Origin: Kluyvera genomosp. 3
GTDB lineage: Bacteria > Pseudomonadota > Gammaproteobacteria > Enterobacterales > Enterobacteriaceae
Assembly: GCA_002211745.1 (NCBI GenBank)
Contig: CP022114.1
Coordinates: 1,954,645 to 2,018,644, forward strand
Reading direction: 5' to 3'
DNA: 64,000 nt
The translations under genes and the position numbers were made by a program. Below are positions 46,266 through 56,573 of this stretch, piece after piece; position 1 is the first letter of the stretch, and each line of letters begins with the position of its first letter. The notes under the pieces were generated by a model. That model was given only the letters and a program-made list of their open reading frames with translations. It ran no database searches and was not told the DNA's origin.

Positions 46266-47017
46266 GACTGCCCATTTCCCCGACGTAAAACAATACGGCC
46301 CTGTAAATCGTGGCGGTGGTTATGTTGATGACGATAAATTCCGAGCTGCTCGGCGCCGCGCGGCCCAAACATTGAGATAAATTCCGGGTGCATTGAGACC
46401 ACATCCGGCGTGCCGGAACAGCAAATATGATGGTTGAGGCACAGCACTTCGTCGGTTTTCGCCATAACCAGATGCAGGTCGTGCGATACCATCAGTACCG
46501 CGCAGTCCAGCTCCTGGCGCAGCTGGTTGATCAGATCGTACAGCGCCACCTGACCATTAACGTCAACGCCTTGAGTCGGCTCATCCAGCACCAGCAATTG
46601 CGGTTTGTTCAGCAGCGCACGAGCCAGCAGTACGCGCTGGGTTTCGCCACCGGAAAGCTTCTGCATGGGCGCATCCTGCAGGTGTCCTGCCTGCACGCGC
46701 TTGAGCGCCGGCAGGATATCTTCTTTACGTGTAGCAGGGTGCAGACGCAAAAAACGCTTGACGGTCAGCGGCAATGTCGCATCAAGGTAAACCTTCTGTG
46801 GCACATAGCCGATACGCAGCTGTTTTTCGCGCACCACGACGCCTTCGCTGGGCGCAACAAGCCCGAGCACCACGCGTACCAGCGTAGATTTACCCGCGCC
46901 GTTAGGGCCAAGCAGCGTCAGAATGCGGCCTGGCTTGAGATTCAGTGAGATGTCGGAGAGCACCCGGCGCTGGCCGAAGCTGACGGAGACATTTTCCAGC
47001 GATACAAGATTCGTCAT
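46262..47017 (-). CDS. znuC: Zinc ABC transporter ATPase ZnuC
   Basis: Intact, about 251 residues from ATG 47017 ([15 protein letters not shown]). Walker [12 protein letters not shown], signature [16 protein letters not shown], Walker [13 protein letters not shown], switch histidine VSHDLH. The His-rich C-terminus [11 protein letters not shown] is typical of ZnuC. Divergent from znuA over a shared Zur site. Confidence 0.96.
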   Translation of the reverse strand: MTNLVSLENVSVSFGQRRVLSDISLNLKPGRILTLLGPNGAGKSTLVRVVLGLVAPSEGVVVREKQLRIGYVPQKVYLDATLPLTVKRFLRLHPATRKEDILPALKRVQAGHLQDAPMQKLSGGETQRVLLARALLNKPQLLVLDEPTQGVDVNGQVALYDLINQLRQELDCAVLMVSHDLHLVMAKTDEVLCLNHHICCSGTPDVVSMHPEFISMFGPRGAEQLGIYRHQHNHRHDLQGRIVLRRGNGQS

Positions 47018-47043
47018 AGCAATTAGGGGTTGCACAAGAGAGT

Positions 47044-47066
47044 AAATGTTATAATATCACACTTCT
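47044..47066. promoter_or_regulatory. Zur operator between znuC and znuA
   Basis: AAATGTTATAATATCACACT is nearly identical to the E. coli znu Zur box: a palindrome around TGTTATAATATCACA. Zn-Zur bound here would silence both divergent units; the TATAAT-like core overlaps a promoter. Confidence 0.85.
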
Positions 47067-47094
47067 TTCATTCATTTCGAACAATAGACGCATT

Positions 47095-48054
47095 ATGTTA
47101 CAGAAAAATACGCTTCTTTTCGCAGCTTTATCCGTCGCTTTATGGGGGAGTGCTGCACAGCGTGCAGATGCTGCCGTTGTCGCCTCACTGAAACCGTTAG
47201 GATTCATCGCTTCAGCGATTGCCGATGGCGTCACTGAGACCCAGGTTTTGCTGCCTGACGGCGCGTCTGAGCATGACTATTCACTGCGCCCATCTGATGC
47301 AAAACGCTTACAGAACGCGGACTTAGTGGTCTGGATTGGTCCGGAGATGGAAGCCTTCATGGACAAGTCAACGCAAAGCATTTCCGCCGCAAAAAAAGTG
47401 ACAATCTCGCAGCTGGACGGCGTGAAACCGTTGCTCATGAAAGGGGCTGATGACGACGGTGACGAAGGTGCGGAAGAGGGCGATCATGACCACGCTCACG
47501 GCGAAAAAGGTGACGCACATCACCATCATGGCGAATACAACATGCATCTGTGGCTATCCCCAGAGATAGCGCGGCTTTCGGCGGTTGCAATCCATGACAA
47601 ATTAGTGGAACTTATGCCCCAGAGTCGAGCCCGGCTTGACGCCAACCTGAAAGATTTTGAAGCCAATCTGGCTGCAACCGACAAGCAGGTGGCGAATGAG
47701 CTGGCGCCGGTGAAAGGAAAGGGGTATTTCGTTTTTCATGATGCCTATGGTTACTACGAAAAACACTACGGTTTGACGCCGCTTGGGCACTTCACCGTCA
47801 ACCCTGAGATTCAACCCGGTGCGCAGCGTTTACATCAAATAAGAACACAGTTGGTTGAGCAAAAAGCAACCTGCGTTTTTGCTGAGCCACAATTCAGGCC
47901 CGCTGTCGTTGAATCTGTCGCGCGGGGTACCAACGTTCGCATGGGAACGCTGGACCCACTTGGCACGAATATACAGCTGAGCAAAGAAAGCTATCCGGCG
48001 TTTCTGACTCAACTGGCGACCCAGTATGCGAGCTGCCTGAAAGGAGATAAGTAA
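47095..48054 (+). CDS. znuA: Periplasmic zinc-binding protein ZnuA
   Basis: Intact, 319 residues, signal peptide to about residue 25 (ADA). Zinc ligand histidines are in [21 protein letters not shown] and [10 protein letters not shown]; between them is the His/Asp/Glu-rich loop (about residues 119-145) containing [17 protein letters not shown], somewhat longer and more acidic than in E. coli. Captures zinc for ZnuBC. mepM follows by 12 bases and may be read from the same transcript. Confidence 0.95.
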   Translation: MLQKNTLLFAALSVALWGSAAQRADAAVVASLKPLGFIASAIADGVTETQVLLPDGASEHDYSLRPSDAKRLQNADLVVWIGPEMEAFMDKSTQSISAAKKVTISQLDGVKPLLMKGADDDGDEGAEEGDHDHAHGEKGDAHHHHGEYNMHLWLSPEIARLSAVAIHDKLVELMPQSRARLDANLKDFEANLAATDKQVANELAPVKGKGYFVFHDAYGYYEKHYGLTPLGHFTVNPEIQPGAQRLHQIRTQLVEQKATCVFAEPQFRPAVVESVARGTNVRMGTLDPLGTNIQLSKESYPAFLTQLATQYASCLKGDK

Positions 48055-48066
48055 GGAAGTGAATAC

Positions 48067-49389
48067 GTGCAGCAGATAGCCCGCTCTGTCGCTCTGGCAT
48101 TTAACAATTTGCCGCGGCCCCACCGCGTTATGCTGGGGTCACTCACCGTTCTCACGTTGGCCGTCGCCGTATGGCGGCCATACGTTTACCATCCAACCTC
48201 TTCATCACCCGTCACGCGGACGATTGAGCTGGAGAAAAAAGAAATCCGCTCTCTGTTGCCGGAGGCCAGTGAACCGATTGACCAGGCCGCGCAGGAAGAT
48301 GAAGCCATCCCGCAGGACGAACTGGACGACAAAGTCGATAACGAAACGGGCGTGCATGAATATGTGGTATCCACGGGCGATACCCTGAGCAGCATCCTGA
48401 ATCAGTACGGTATTGATATGGGAAATATCAGCCAGCTTGCCGCTTCTGATAAAGACCTGAAAAACATGAAGGTGGGCCAGCAGCTCTCCTGGACATTGAA
48501 CGATGATGGCGATCTCCAGCGTTTAACCTGGGAAATGTCGCGTCGTGAAACCCGTACCTACGATCGCGTTGCAAACGGTTTCAAAATGAGCAGCGAGATG
48601 CAGCAGGGCGACTGGGTTAACAGCCTGATTAAAGGTACCGTTGGCGGCAGCTTTGTCTCCAGCGCAACCAGCGCCGGGCTAACCAGCGCGGAAGTTAGCG
48701 CGGTAATTAAAGCGATGCAGTGGCAGATGGACTTCCGTAAGCTGAAAAAAGGCGATGAGTTCTCGGTGCTGATGTCGCGCGAAATGCTCGACGGCAAGCG
48801 TGAGCAGAGCCAACTCCTTGGCGTACGTTTACGTTCTGATGGTAAAGATTACTACGCGATCCGCGCGGAAGACGGTAAGTTCTACGACCGTAACGGCACC
48901 GGGCTGGCGAAGGGCTTTCTGCGCTTCCCAACCTCGCGTCAGTTCCGCGTATCGTCTAACTTTAATCCACGTCGCCTGAATCCGGTGACCGGGCGTGTCG
49001 CGCCGCACCGTGGCGTTGATTTTGCGATGCCGCAAGGGACGCCGGTTCTCGCGGTGGGCGACGGTGAAGTTGTTGTCGCCAAGCGTAGCGGCGCTGCCGG
49101 GTATTACGTTGCACTGCGTCATGGTCGTACCTACACCACGCGCTATATGCACCTGCGTAAGCTGTTGGTGAAACCGGGTCAGAAGGTGAAACGTGGCGAT
49201 CGTATTGCGTTATCGGGCAATACAGGGCGTTCAACCGGCCCGCACCTGCACTATGAAGTGTGGATTAACCAGCAGGCGGTGAACCCGCTGACGGCGAAAC
49301 TGCCGCGTACCGAAGGGTTGACCGGTTCTGACCGCACCGATTATCTGGCGCAGGTGAAACAGGTTCTGCCGCAGCTGCGTTTTGACTAG
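48067..49389 (+). CDS. mepM: Murein DD-endopeptidase MepM
   Basis: Intact, 440 residues, GTG start with AGGAAG upstream. Order: membrane anchor (about 20-40), a LysM domain (HEYVVSTGDTLSSILNQYGID), an OapA-like segment, and the M23 zinc peptidase domain with HRGVDFAMPQGTPV and the metal motif GPHLHYEVW. Cleaves D-Ala-mDAP crosslinks so that new murein can be inserted. Directly behind znuA, as in E. coli. Confidence 0.96.
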   Translation: MQQIARSVALAFNNLPRPHRVMLGSLTVLTLAVAVWRPYVYHPTSSSPVTRTIELEKKEIRSLLPEASEPIDQAAQEDEAIPQDELDDKVDNETGVHEYVVSTGDTLSSILNQYGIDMGNISQLAASDKDLKNMKVGQQLSWTLNDDGDLQRLTWEMSRRETRTYDRVANGFKMSSEMQQGDWVNSLIKGTVGGSFVSSATSAGLTSAEVSAVIKAMQWQMDFRKLKKGDEFSVLMSREMLDGKREQSQLLGVRLRSDGKDYYAIRAEDGKFYDRNGTGLAKGFLRFPTSRQFRVSSNFNPRRLNPVTGRVAPHRGVDFAMPQGTPVLAVGDGEVVVAKRSGAAGYYVALRHGRTYTTRYMHLRKLLVKPGQKVKRGDRIALSGNTGRSTGPHLHYEVWINQQAVNPLTAKLPRTEGLTGSDRTDYLAQVKQVLPQLRFD

Positions 49390-49414
49390 TTTCGTCTAAG
49401 AAGTAAACGTTCAG

Positions 49415-49443
49415 AGCCGACGCCCACAGGGTGTCGGCTTTTT
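49415..49443 (+). terminator. Terminator after mepM
   Basis: AGCCGACGCCC-ACA-GGGTGTCGGCT with one G-T pair, followed by TTTTCTTTT. Confidence 0.9.
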
Positions 49444-49520
49444 CTTTTGTGCGAAGCACCTCACCTCGCTAAACTATCTGATTATCCACACCGACCTGAT
49501 GATGCGACCCTGGAACAGGC

Positions 49521-50495
49521 ATGGAAACGAAAAAAAATAACAGTGAATACATTCCCGAGTTTGAGAAATCTTTCCGTCACCCGCAGTACTGGGGGCATGG
49601 TTAGGCGTGCTGGCATTTGCAGGGATTGCCTACGTTCCCGCAAAAATCCGCGACCCTATCCTGGGAAAACTGGGTCGTCTGGCGGGGCGATTTGGCCGCA
49701 GCGCTCGGCGTCGCGCGCAAATCAATCTTCTGTACTGCTTCCCGGAAAAAAGCGAAGCCGAGCGCGAAGCGATTATCGATGAGATGTTCGCTACCGCGCC
49801 GCAGGCGATGGTAATGATGGCCGAGCTGGCGTTGAAGGGCCGGAAAAAATTCTGCCGCGTCTCGACTGGCAGGGGCAAGAGATTATTGACGAAATGCGCC
49901 GCAACGGTGAAAACGTTATCTTCTTGGTCCCGCACGGTTGGGGGTCGATATCCCGGCGATGGTGATGGCTTCACAGGGCCAGAAAATGGCTGCGATGTTC
50001 CACAACCAGGGCAACAAGGTGTTCGACTATGTGTGGAATACCGTGCGTCGTCGCTTTGGCGGCCGCCTGCATGCGCGTAATGATGGCATTAAACCTTTTA
50101 TTCAATCAGTGCGTCAGGGCTATTGGGGCTACTATCTGCCCGATCAGGATCACGGCCCGGAGCACAGCGAGTTTGTCGATTTCTTTGCAACCTACAAAGC
50201 CACGCTGCCGGCGATAGGGCGACTGATGAAAGTGTGCCGTGCGCGCGTGGTGCCGTTGTTCCCGGTTTATAACGGTGAAACGCATCGTTTGACGATTCTG
50301 GTTCGCCCGCCGATGGACGACCTGCTCGAAGCGGATGACAACACCATCGCCCGCCGCATGAATGAAGAAGTGGAGATCTTTGTGGGGCCGCACGCCGAGC
50401 AGTATACGTGGATTCTGAAGCTACTGAAGACGCGCAAGCCTGGTGAGATCGAGCCGTATCAGCGTAAAGAACTCTACCCAAAGAAAAAGAAATAG
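49521..50495 (+). CDS. lpxM: Lipid A myristoyltransferase LpxM
   Basis: 325 residues after repair. Starts METKKNNSEYIPEF. Inner-membrane acyltransferase adding the secondary myristate to lipid A; the HxxxxD motif is HGWGVD. Three bases are lost: the G run 49591-49595 (YWG-AWLGV), CC 49840-49841 (KGP-EKILPRLDW) and the G run 49940-49944, which lies in the catalytic HGWGVDIPA motif itself. Ends ELYPKKKK. The terminator behind it is split by an insertion sequence. Confidence 0.94.
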
Positions 50496-50560
50496 CTTAA
50501 AGCCTGGGCGAGCAAAGCGACGTCGGGATGACTCCAGACCGTTCACGCCCTGCTTTGAGT

Positions 50561-50582
50561 GCAAAAAAAAAACCGGACATCG
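50561..50582. terminator. Left half of lpxM/pykA terminator, split by IS
   Basis: A-run followed by ACCGGAC-ATC-G on this side of the IS and, on the other side (52023-52037), ATC-GTCCGGT-TTTTT. Joined without the IS and one copy of ATCG, they form a perfect 7-bp stem ACCGGAC/GTCCGGT with a 3-base loop between A and T tracts: a bidirectional terminator for the convergent lpxM and pykA. The IS now separates the two arms by 1.44 kb. Confidence 0.85.
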
Positions 50583-50633
50583 TGAACTGCACCCCAAAAG
50601 TTGGACACCCAACGAAGTAAGGTGCAGTTTTTT

Positions 50634-51154
50634 ATGAGCAAGTATTCTCTCAGCTTTAAGCTTGAGGTTGTGCAGCACTATCTTTCCGGCGTGGAAGGGC
50701 AGCAAGCGACCGCAAAGCGTTTTGGTATCGATCACAGTGCCGTTCGTAAGTGGACTGCAGCCTGGAAGCTTCATGGCGAAGCCGGACTGACAACCCGACA
50801 TTTCACCTACTCTCCTGCCTTTAAAGAGTCTGTTATCCTGCATATGCGTGAACACCGGTTGTCTGTTCGCGAAGTCTGCGCAAAATTTATTATCCCTGCC
50901 TTTTCCACTGTTTGTCAGTGGGAACGACTGTATGATGAAGGAGGATTAGAAGCCCTTACAGACAGCCGATACAGGAAAAAAACGATGCCAGAACGTCCTG
51001 AAAATCACCCGTCCCTCCTTTGCAGGATCCTCTTAACCCGGATGAACGAGAGGAGCTTGAACAACTGCGTGCTGAAGTGGCCTATCTAAAAAAGCTTCAG
51101 GCCTTACTCAGGGAAAGAAGCACGTCAAAACGCGGGATAAAGCGCAGGTCGTGA
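50634..51154 (+). CDS. IS3-family transposase OrfA
   Basis: About 173 residues after repair: two helix-turn-helix units (QATAKRFGIDHSAVRKWTAAWKLHG and VREVCAKF...VCQWERLYDEGG) and a C-terminal leucine-rich coiled coil (REELEQLRAEVAYLKKLQALLRE). One C is lost at 51013-51015 (HPS-PPLQDPLNPDE). Slippery heptamer A-AAA-AAG at 51088-51094 lies in LKK, where a -1 shift would join OrfA to OrfB. Confidence 0.88.
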
Positions 51155-51990
51155 ATGAGTTAAGGTCGGAGTTCCCTCTTGCGCGCTTGTTAAAAGCGGC
51201 AGGGCTGGCAAAAAGCACGTTCTACTGGCAACTGACCAGCGGTAAGAAACCAGACAAACATGCCGATGATAAGCGGCAGATTTTAACGCTGTTCCATAAA
51301 CATAAAGGACGATATGGATACAGGCGAATCACGCTGGCCATCCGCCGGGAAGGAAGCTTACTGAACCATAAAACGGTTCAGAGGTTAATGAAGGAGCTGG
51401 ATTTAACCTGCTGTATCAGAAGGAAGAAATACAACTCTTACCGAGGTCGGTATGGAAAAGTGGCGGGTAATGTGCTGAACCGGCAGTTCAGTGCGGATAA
51501 GCCTAACCAGAAGTGGGTAACAGATGTCACGGAATTTAAGATCAGCGGAGAAAAACTGTATCTGTCCCCCGTTCTGGATCTGTATAACGGAGAAATAGTT
51601 GCGTATCAGATGGAGCGCCGTCCTCTTCTGTCGATGGTGGATGACATGCTGTCGAAGGCTGTATCTGTACTGGGTAAAGGCGAATACCCGCTGCTCCACT
51701 CAGATCAGGGCTGGCAATACCAGATGGCGCACTATCAGAACCGACTAAAGGGAGTTGGTCTGAAACAGAGCATGTCAAGAAAGGGAAACTGCTACGATAA
51801 TGCAGTGATGGAAAGCTTCTTCGGCACGCTGAAGTCTGAATGTTTTTACCTTGAAGAATATAAAAGTATCAGTGAGTTACGCATCGCTATCGATGAATAC
51901 ATCCACTATTACAACCATGAAAGAATAAAACAGAAACTAAAAGGCCTGAGTCCAGTGGAATACCGAACTCAGGCCCTGATAACCGCTTAA
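51151..51990 (+). CDS. IS3-family transposase OrfB (DDE domain)
   Basis: 279 residues when counted from GTG 51151; in the fused OrfAB the frame is open from the slippery site at 51088. HTH_21 region (HKGRYGYRRITLAIRREG) and the rve integrase core with the DDE triad: Asp in QKWVTDVTEFKI, Asp in LLHSDQGWQYQM, Glu in YDNAVMESFFGTLKSE. Intact, so likely active. Confidence 0.93.
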   Translation: MNELRSEFPLARLLKAAGLAKSTFYWQLTSGKKPDKHADDKRQILTLFHKHKGRYGYRRITLAIRREGSLLNHKTVQRLMKELDLTCCIRRKKYNSYRGRYGKVAGNVLNRQFSADKPNQKWVTDVTEFKISGEKLYLSPVLDLYNGEIVAYQMERRPLLSMVDDMLSKAVSVLGKGEYPLLHSDQGWQYQMAHYQNRLKGVGLKQSMSRKGNCYDNAVMESFFGTLKSECFYLEEYKSISELRIAIDEYIHYYNHERIKQKLKGLSPVEYRTQALITA

Positions 51991-52055
51991 TATAAACCGT
52001 CCAACATTATGGGGTCAGTTCAATCGTCCGGTTTTTTACATCAATAACGTGAGTG

Positions 52056-53497
52056 TTACTCGACGGTCAGAATGCGCGTGGTGTTGGTTGAACCCACGGT
52101 GCTCATTACGTCGCCCTGGGTGACAATCACCAGGTCACCGGACATCAGGTAGCCTTTATCACGCAGCAGGTTTACCGCATCGTGGGCTGCCGCAACGCCG
52201 TCGCAGGCGCTGTCGAAGAACACTGGCGTGACGCCACGATAAAGCGCGGTCAGGTTCAGCGTACGTTCATGGCGAGACATGGCGAAAATCGGCAGACCGG
52301 AGGTAATGCGTGAGGTCATCAGCGCGGTACGGCCGGATTCGGTCATGGTGATGATGGCGGTAATCCCTTTCAGGTGGTTGGCCGCGTACATTGCCGACAT
52401 GGCGATCGCTTCTTCGACGTTGTCGAACTGTACATCAAGACGGTGTTTAGACACGTTGATGCTTGGGATCTTTTCTGCACCCAGGCACACGCGCGCCATG
52501 GCCGCAACGGTTTCGGATGGATACTGGCCAGCCGCGGTTTCCGCAGACAGCATCACCGCATCGGTACCATCCAGCACGGCGTTCGCCACGTCCATGACTT
52601 CCGCACGGGTCGGCATCGGGTTGGTGATCATCGATTCCATCATCTGGGTTGCGGTAATGACCGCACGGTTCAGCTGACGCGCGCGACGAATCAGCGCTTT
52701 CTGAATACCGACCAGCTCCGGGTCGCCAATTTCGACACCGAGGTCGCCGCGGGCAACCATCACCACGTCGGAGGCGAGAATGATGTCGTCCATCGCATCC
52801 TGGCTGCAGACGGCTTCCGCACGTTCAACTTTGGAGACGATTTTCGCATCGCAACCGGCTTCGCGGGCCAGACGGCGAGCGTAGTTCAGATCTTCGCCGC
52901 AGCGCGGGAAGGAGACGGCCAGATAGTCGACGCCGATTTTGGCGGCGGTCAGAATGTCGGCCTTGTCTTTTTCGGTCAGCGCTTCAGCGGACAGGCCGCC
53001 GCCTAATTTGTTGATGCCTTTATTGTTGGACAGTGGTCCGCCGACGGTCACTTCGGTGAACACCTTCATGCCCTGAACTTCCAGCACTTTCAACTGCACG
53101 CGGCCATCATCCAGCAGCAGGATGTCGCCCGGTACCACATCGGCAGGCAGGCCTTTATAGTCAATGCCTACTTTCTCTTTGTCGCCTTCACCTTTACCCA
53201 GGTTGGCGTCCAGCAGGAATTTGTCGCCAATATTCAGGAAAACTTTGCCTTCTTTGAAGGTCGATACGCGGATTTTTGGTCCTTGCAGATCGCCAAGGAT
53301 AGCTACATGGCGCCCAGCTTTGCTGCTATTTCGCGTACTTTGTCGGCACGTAACTGATGATCTTCTGGCGTACCGTGAGAGAAATTCATACGTACGACGT
53401 TAGCGCCGGCGGAAATTACCTTCTCGAGGTTATTATCGCGGTCGGTTGCTGGGCCTAACGTGGTGACGATCTTGGTTCTGCGAAGCCTTCTGGACAT
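52056..53497 (-). CDS. pykA: Pyruvate kinase II
   Basis: 480 residues after repair, equal to E. coli PykA (AMP-activated type). TIM barrel with [23 protein letters not shown], the K+/Mg2+ site [29 protein letters not shown], and [11 protein letters not shown]-terminal allosteric domain ends [11 protein letters not shown]. One base is lost at 53312 ([18 protein letters not shown]). Convergent with lpxM across the IS. hexR lies upstream on the same strand. Confidence 0.95.
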
Positions 53498-53607
53498 GTA
53501 ATACTCCGTTGACTAATACAACTCAGGTGTTGCGTGAACAGGAATTCGGCAATATGCCAATAACGGGTTACCGAATGCTTAAATAGGTTACACTTTTTTT
53601 ATCGCTT

Positions 53608-54473
53608 TTAGTGATTATCGCTGTGTGTCGATAGCTCTTTATCAAAGCGCGATTCCTTCAACGCTTCTTTGACTCGCTTCAAGTTATCCCTGAATTTCGC
53701 CCGCGGCGCAAGGTAAAGCCGGTGGCCAGGACATCGATCACGGTCAACTGCGCCAAACGTGACACCATCGGCATGTAGATATCGGTATCTTCAGGGACGT
53801 CCAGCGTGATGGCGAGCGTGGCCTCGCGGCCAGCGGCGTACCGGCGGAGGTGATGGCGATGACCATCGCGTCATTTTCCCTCGCCACCTGGGCGACCTCG
53901 ACCAGGCTTTTCGTTCGCCCGGTATGGGAAATCAGCACCACAACGTCGTCATCGCTGCAATTCATACAACTCATTCGTTGCAAAACGATGTCATCGGAAT
54001 AGATGACAGGGACGTTAAAGCGAAAAAATTTGTTCATGGCGTCGTGCGCCACGGCGGCAGAAGACCCAGACCAAAGAAGGCGATTTTTTTTGCCTGGGTC
54101 AGCAGATCCACCGCGCGATTCACCGCCGACATATCGAGCGATTGCCGCACGTGAGCAAGGCTCGCCATCGCCGATTCGAATATTTTGGCCGTATAGGCTT
54201 CAACGCTGTCATCTTCGTCCACATTACGATTAACATACGGTGTACCGTTAGCCAGACTTTGGGCAAGATGCAGTTTAAAATCAGGAAAGCCTCGGGTTTC
54301 CAGACTGCGGCAGAAGCGGTTAACGGTCGGTTCACTGACCTCAGCTTCAAGGGCGAGTGCGGCAATGCTTGAATGAATTGCCTGTTCAGGGCCGCCAGAA
54401 TCACTTCTGCGACTTTTCGCTCGGATTTGCTAAGGTTTTCCAGTTGGGACTGGATTCTTTCCAGCATGTTCAT
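53608..54473 (-). CDS. hexR: Transcriptional regulator HexR
   Basis: About 289 residues: RpiR-type helix-turn-helix ([12 protein letters not shown]...[12 protein letters not shown]) and a SIS sugar-phosphate domain ([43 protein letters not shown]). KDPG relieves its binding at zwf, edd-eda and other central genes. Four bases are lost: 54389-54391, 54064-54066, 53828-53829 and 53700-53702. Start ATG 54473 ([12 protein letters not shown]). Divergent from zwf. Confidence 0.94.
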
Positions 54474-54767
54474 CGTGACAAGGCGCTCATAGATTGAAAC
54501 GATTCCATTAATGGGTGAAATCTGCAGGCGTTTTAGCAAGAATATACGCTTGAAGCGGGATGAAAAGTGAATAGGAACAGCAAAATATGTTGTTTTTTTT
54601 CATTACATGATCGGTGTCGTATTTTAACTGACACCTTTCGGGCGAAAGAACGAACAAAACTGGCCAATTGCCCTGACTATACGGCGATGGTGGTTCCGAA
54701 TTGTGCGATCGAAGGCGGTCAAAGCCGTTAAAGGGTTTCGGCAATTTCGTAAACACAGTACAGTGCA

Positions 54768-54785
54768 CCGTAAGAAAATTACAAC
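54768..54785. promoter_or_regulatory. Probable HexR operator at zwf
   Basis: CCGTAAGAAAATTACAAC contains GTAA-N5-TTAC, close to the HexR palindrome TGTAA-N5-TTACA, 85-100 bases before zwf. The rest of the 397-bp hexR-zwf gap is promoter DNA; the SoxS/MarA box expected at zwf could not be placed with confidence. Confidence 0.6.
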
Positions 54786-54870
54786 GATATCCGTCGTTTT
54801 CATAAAAACCTGAACGGCGACGGATAGATAGCCTGGCATAGAACCGGGATTATAAACTGAGGAGAATGAC

Positions 54871-56344
54871 ATGGCGGTAACGCAAACGGCCCAGGCATGC
54901 GATCTGGTCATTTTCGGCGCGAAGGGAGACCTGGCCCGCCGAAAACTGCTGCCTTCCCTGTATCAGCTGGAAAAAGCCGGCCAGATTAATCCGGACACCC
55001 GGATTATCGGCGTAGGCCGTGCAGACTGGGATAAAGCGGCATACACCAAAGTTGTCCGCGAAGCGCTTGAAACCTTCATGAAAGAGAAGATTGATGAAGG
55101 TTTGTGGAATACCCTCAGCGCGCGTCTTGATTTCTGCAATCTTGATGTGAATGATGCGCCGGCGTTTTCGCGTCTTGGCGAGATGCTTGATCAAAAAAAT
55201 CGCATCACCATTAACTATTTCGCGATGCCGCCTAGCACCTTTGGCGCCATCTGCCGCGGTCTGGGTGAAGCGAAGCTGAACGCCAAACCGGCGCGCGTCG
55301 TCATGGAAAAACCGCTGGGCACCTCGCTGGAAACCTCCCGCGAGATTAACGACCAGGTGGGTGAATACTTCGAAGAATGCCAGGTTTACCGTATCGACCA
55401 CTATCTGGGTAAAGAAACGGTACTCAACCTGCTGGCGCTGCGCTTTGCTAACTCCCTGTTTGTGAACAACTGGGATAACCGCACTATTGATCACGTGGAA
55501 ATCACCGTGGCCGAAGAGGTCGGTATTGAAGGCCGTTGGGGTACTTCGACCAGGCCGGTCAAATGCGCGACATGATCCAGAACCACCTGTTACAGGTTCT
55601 GTGCATGATTGCCATGGCGCCTCCTTCAGATTTAAGTGCTGACAGCATCCGCGATGAGAAAGTGAAAGTCCTGAAGTCTTTGCGTCGCATTGACCATACC
55701 AACGTGCGTGAAAAAACCGTCCGTGGACAATACACCGCTGGTTTTGCGCAAGGGCAGAAGGTGCCGGGCTACCTTGAAGAAGAGGGCGCGAACAAATCCA
55801 GCAACACCGAAACCTTCGTTTCCATTCGTGTGGACATTGATAACTGGCGCTGGTCGGGCGTGCCGTTCTACCTGCGCACCGGTAAACGTCTGCCGACCAA
55901 ATGTTCAGAAGTGGTTGTGTACTTCAAAAACCCAGAGCTGAATCTGTTCAAAGAGACCTGGCCCGAGCTGCCGCAGAACAAGCTGACCATTCGTCTGCAG
56001 CCGGATGAAGGCGTGGATATTCAGATTCTTAACAAGGTTCCGGGTCTGGAGCACAAGCATAACCTGCAGGTGACCAAGCTGGATCTGAGCTACTCCGAGA
56101 CCTTCAATCAGACGCATCTGGCCGATGCCTACGAACGTCTGCTGCTGGAAACCATGCGTGGCATCCAGGCGCTGTTCGTACGCCGCGATGAAGTGGAAGA
56201 AGCATGGAAGTGGGTCGATTCCATTACCGAAGCTTGGGCTAGCGATAAAGACGCGCCGAAACCGTATCAGGCGGGAACCTGGGGCCGGTGGCATCCGTCG
56301 CCATGATTACTCGCGATGGCCGTTCCTGGAACGAGTTTGAGTAA
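54871..56344 (+). CDS. zwf: Glucose-6-phosphate 1-dehydrogenase
   Basis: 491 residues after repair. NADP-binding [20 protein letters not shown] (GxxGDLA), active-site [11 protein letters not shown] with the catalytic His-Asp region, and [23 protein letters not shown] at the end. Entry to the pentose phosphate and Entner-Doudoroff pathways. Two bases are lost, in G runs 55538-55541 ([14 protein letters not shown]) and 56281-56284 (TWG-PVASV). GAGGAG upstream. Confidence 0.96.
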
Positions 56345-56369
56345 GGCCAGACGGTAATCCAGAAGTGTT

Positions 56370-56385
56370 ATTTTACCGGTAACAT
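56370..56385. promoter_or_regulatory. Probable GntR operator upstream of edd
   Basis: ATTTTACCGGTAACAT matches the GntR palindrome ATGTTACCGGTAACAT at 15 of 16 positions. It lies before the zwf terminator, about 190 bases before edd, consistent with gluconate induction of edd-eda. Confidence 0.7.
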
Positions 56386-56423
56386 GATCTAACACAGCAA
56401 GTAGTGCTATTTTTGCGCATTTA

Positions 56424-56453
56424 AGCCCGGAGGATTCACCCCGGGCTTTTTTT
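56424..56453 (+). terminator. Terminator after zwf
   Basis: AGCCCGG/CCGGGCT stem with loop AGGATTCACC and T7. Confidence 0.9.
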
Positions 56454-56573
56454 ATTACACTGCGAGTAGACCTTTGCCTCTGAGCTGCGCTATACGGGCT
56501 TTATTCATTCGTCAGACCTATGTAAACACCGTCATGAGCCGCAGCCTGGACAGAAAAAATTTAAGGAGCCTTT

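Larger units (their letters stand above)
50583..52022 (+). mobile_element. IS3-family (IS150-type) insertion sequence
   Basis: 1440 bp with imperfect terminal inverted repeats beginning TGAACTG (left TGAACTGCACCCCAAAAG; right, inverted, TGAACTGACCCCATAATG; both then reach TTGGAC). A 4-bp direct repeat ATCG flanks it (50579-50582 and 52023-52026). It contains orfA and orfB with an A6G slippery site. The element is complete and the duplication intact, so insertion is probably recent. Exact IS name not determined. Confidence 0.92.

Noticed and set aside
50496-50560. Degenerate REP element after lpxM
   Set aside because: GCCTGGGCGAGCAAAGCGACGT hints at a REP but the second arm is not convincing, so it is not listed as a feature.
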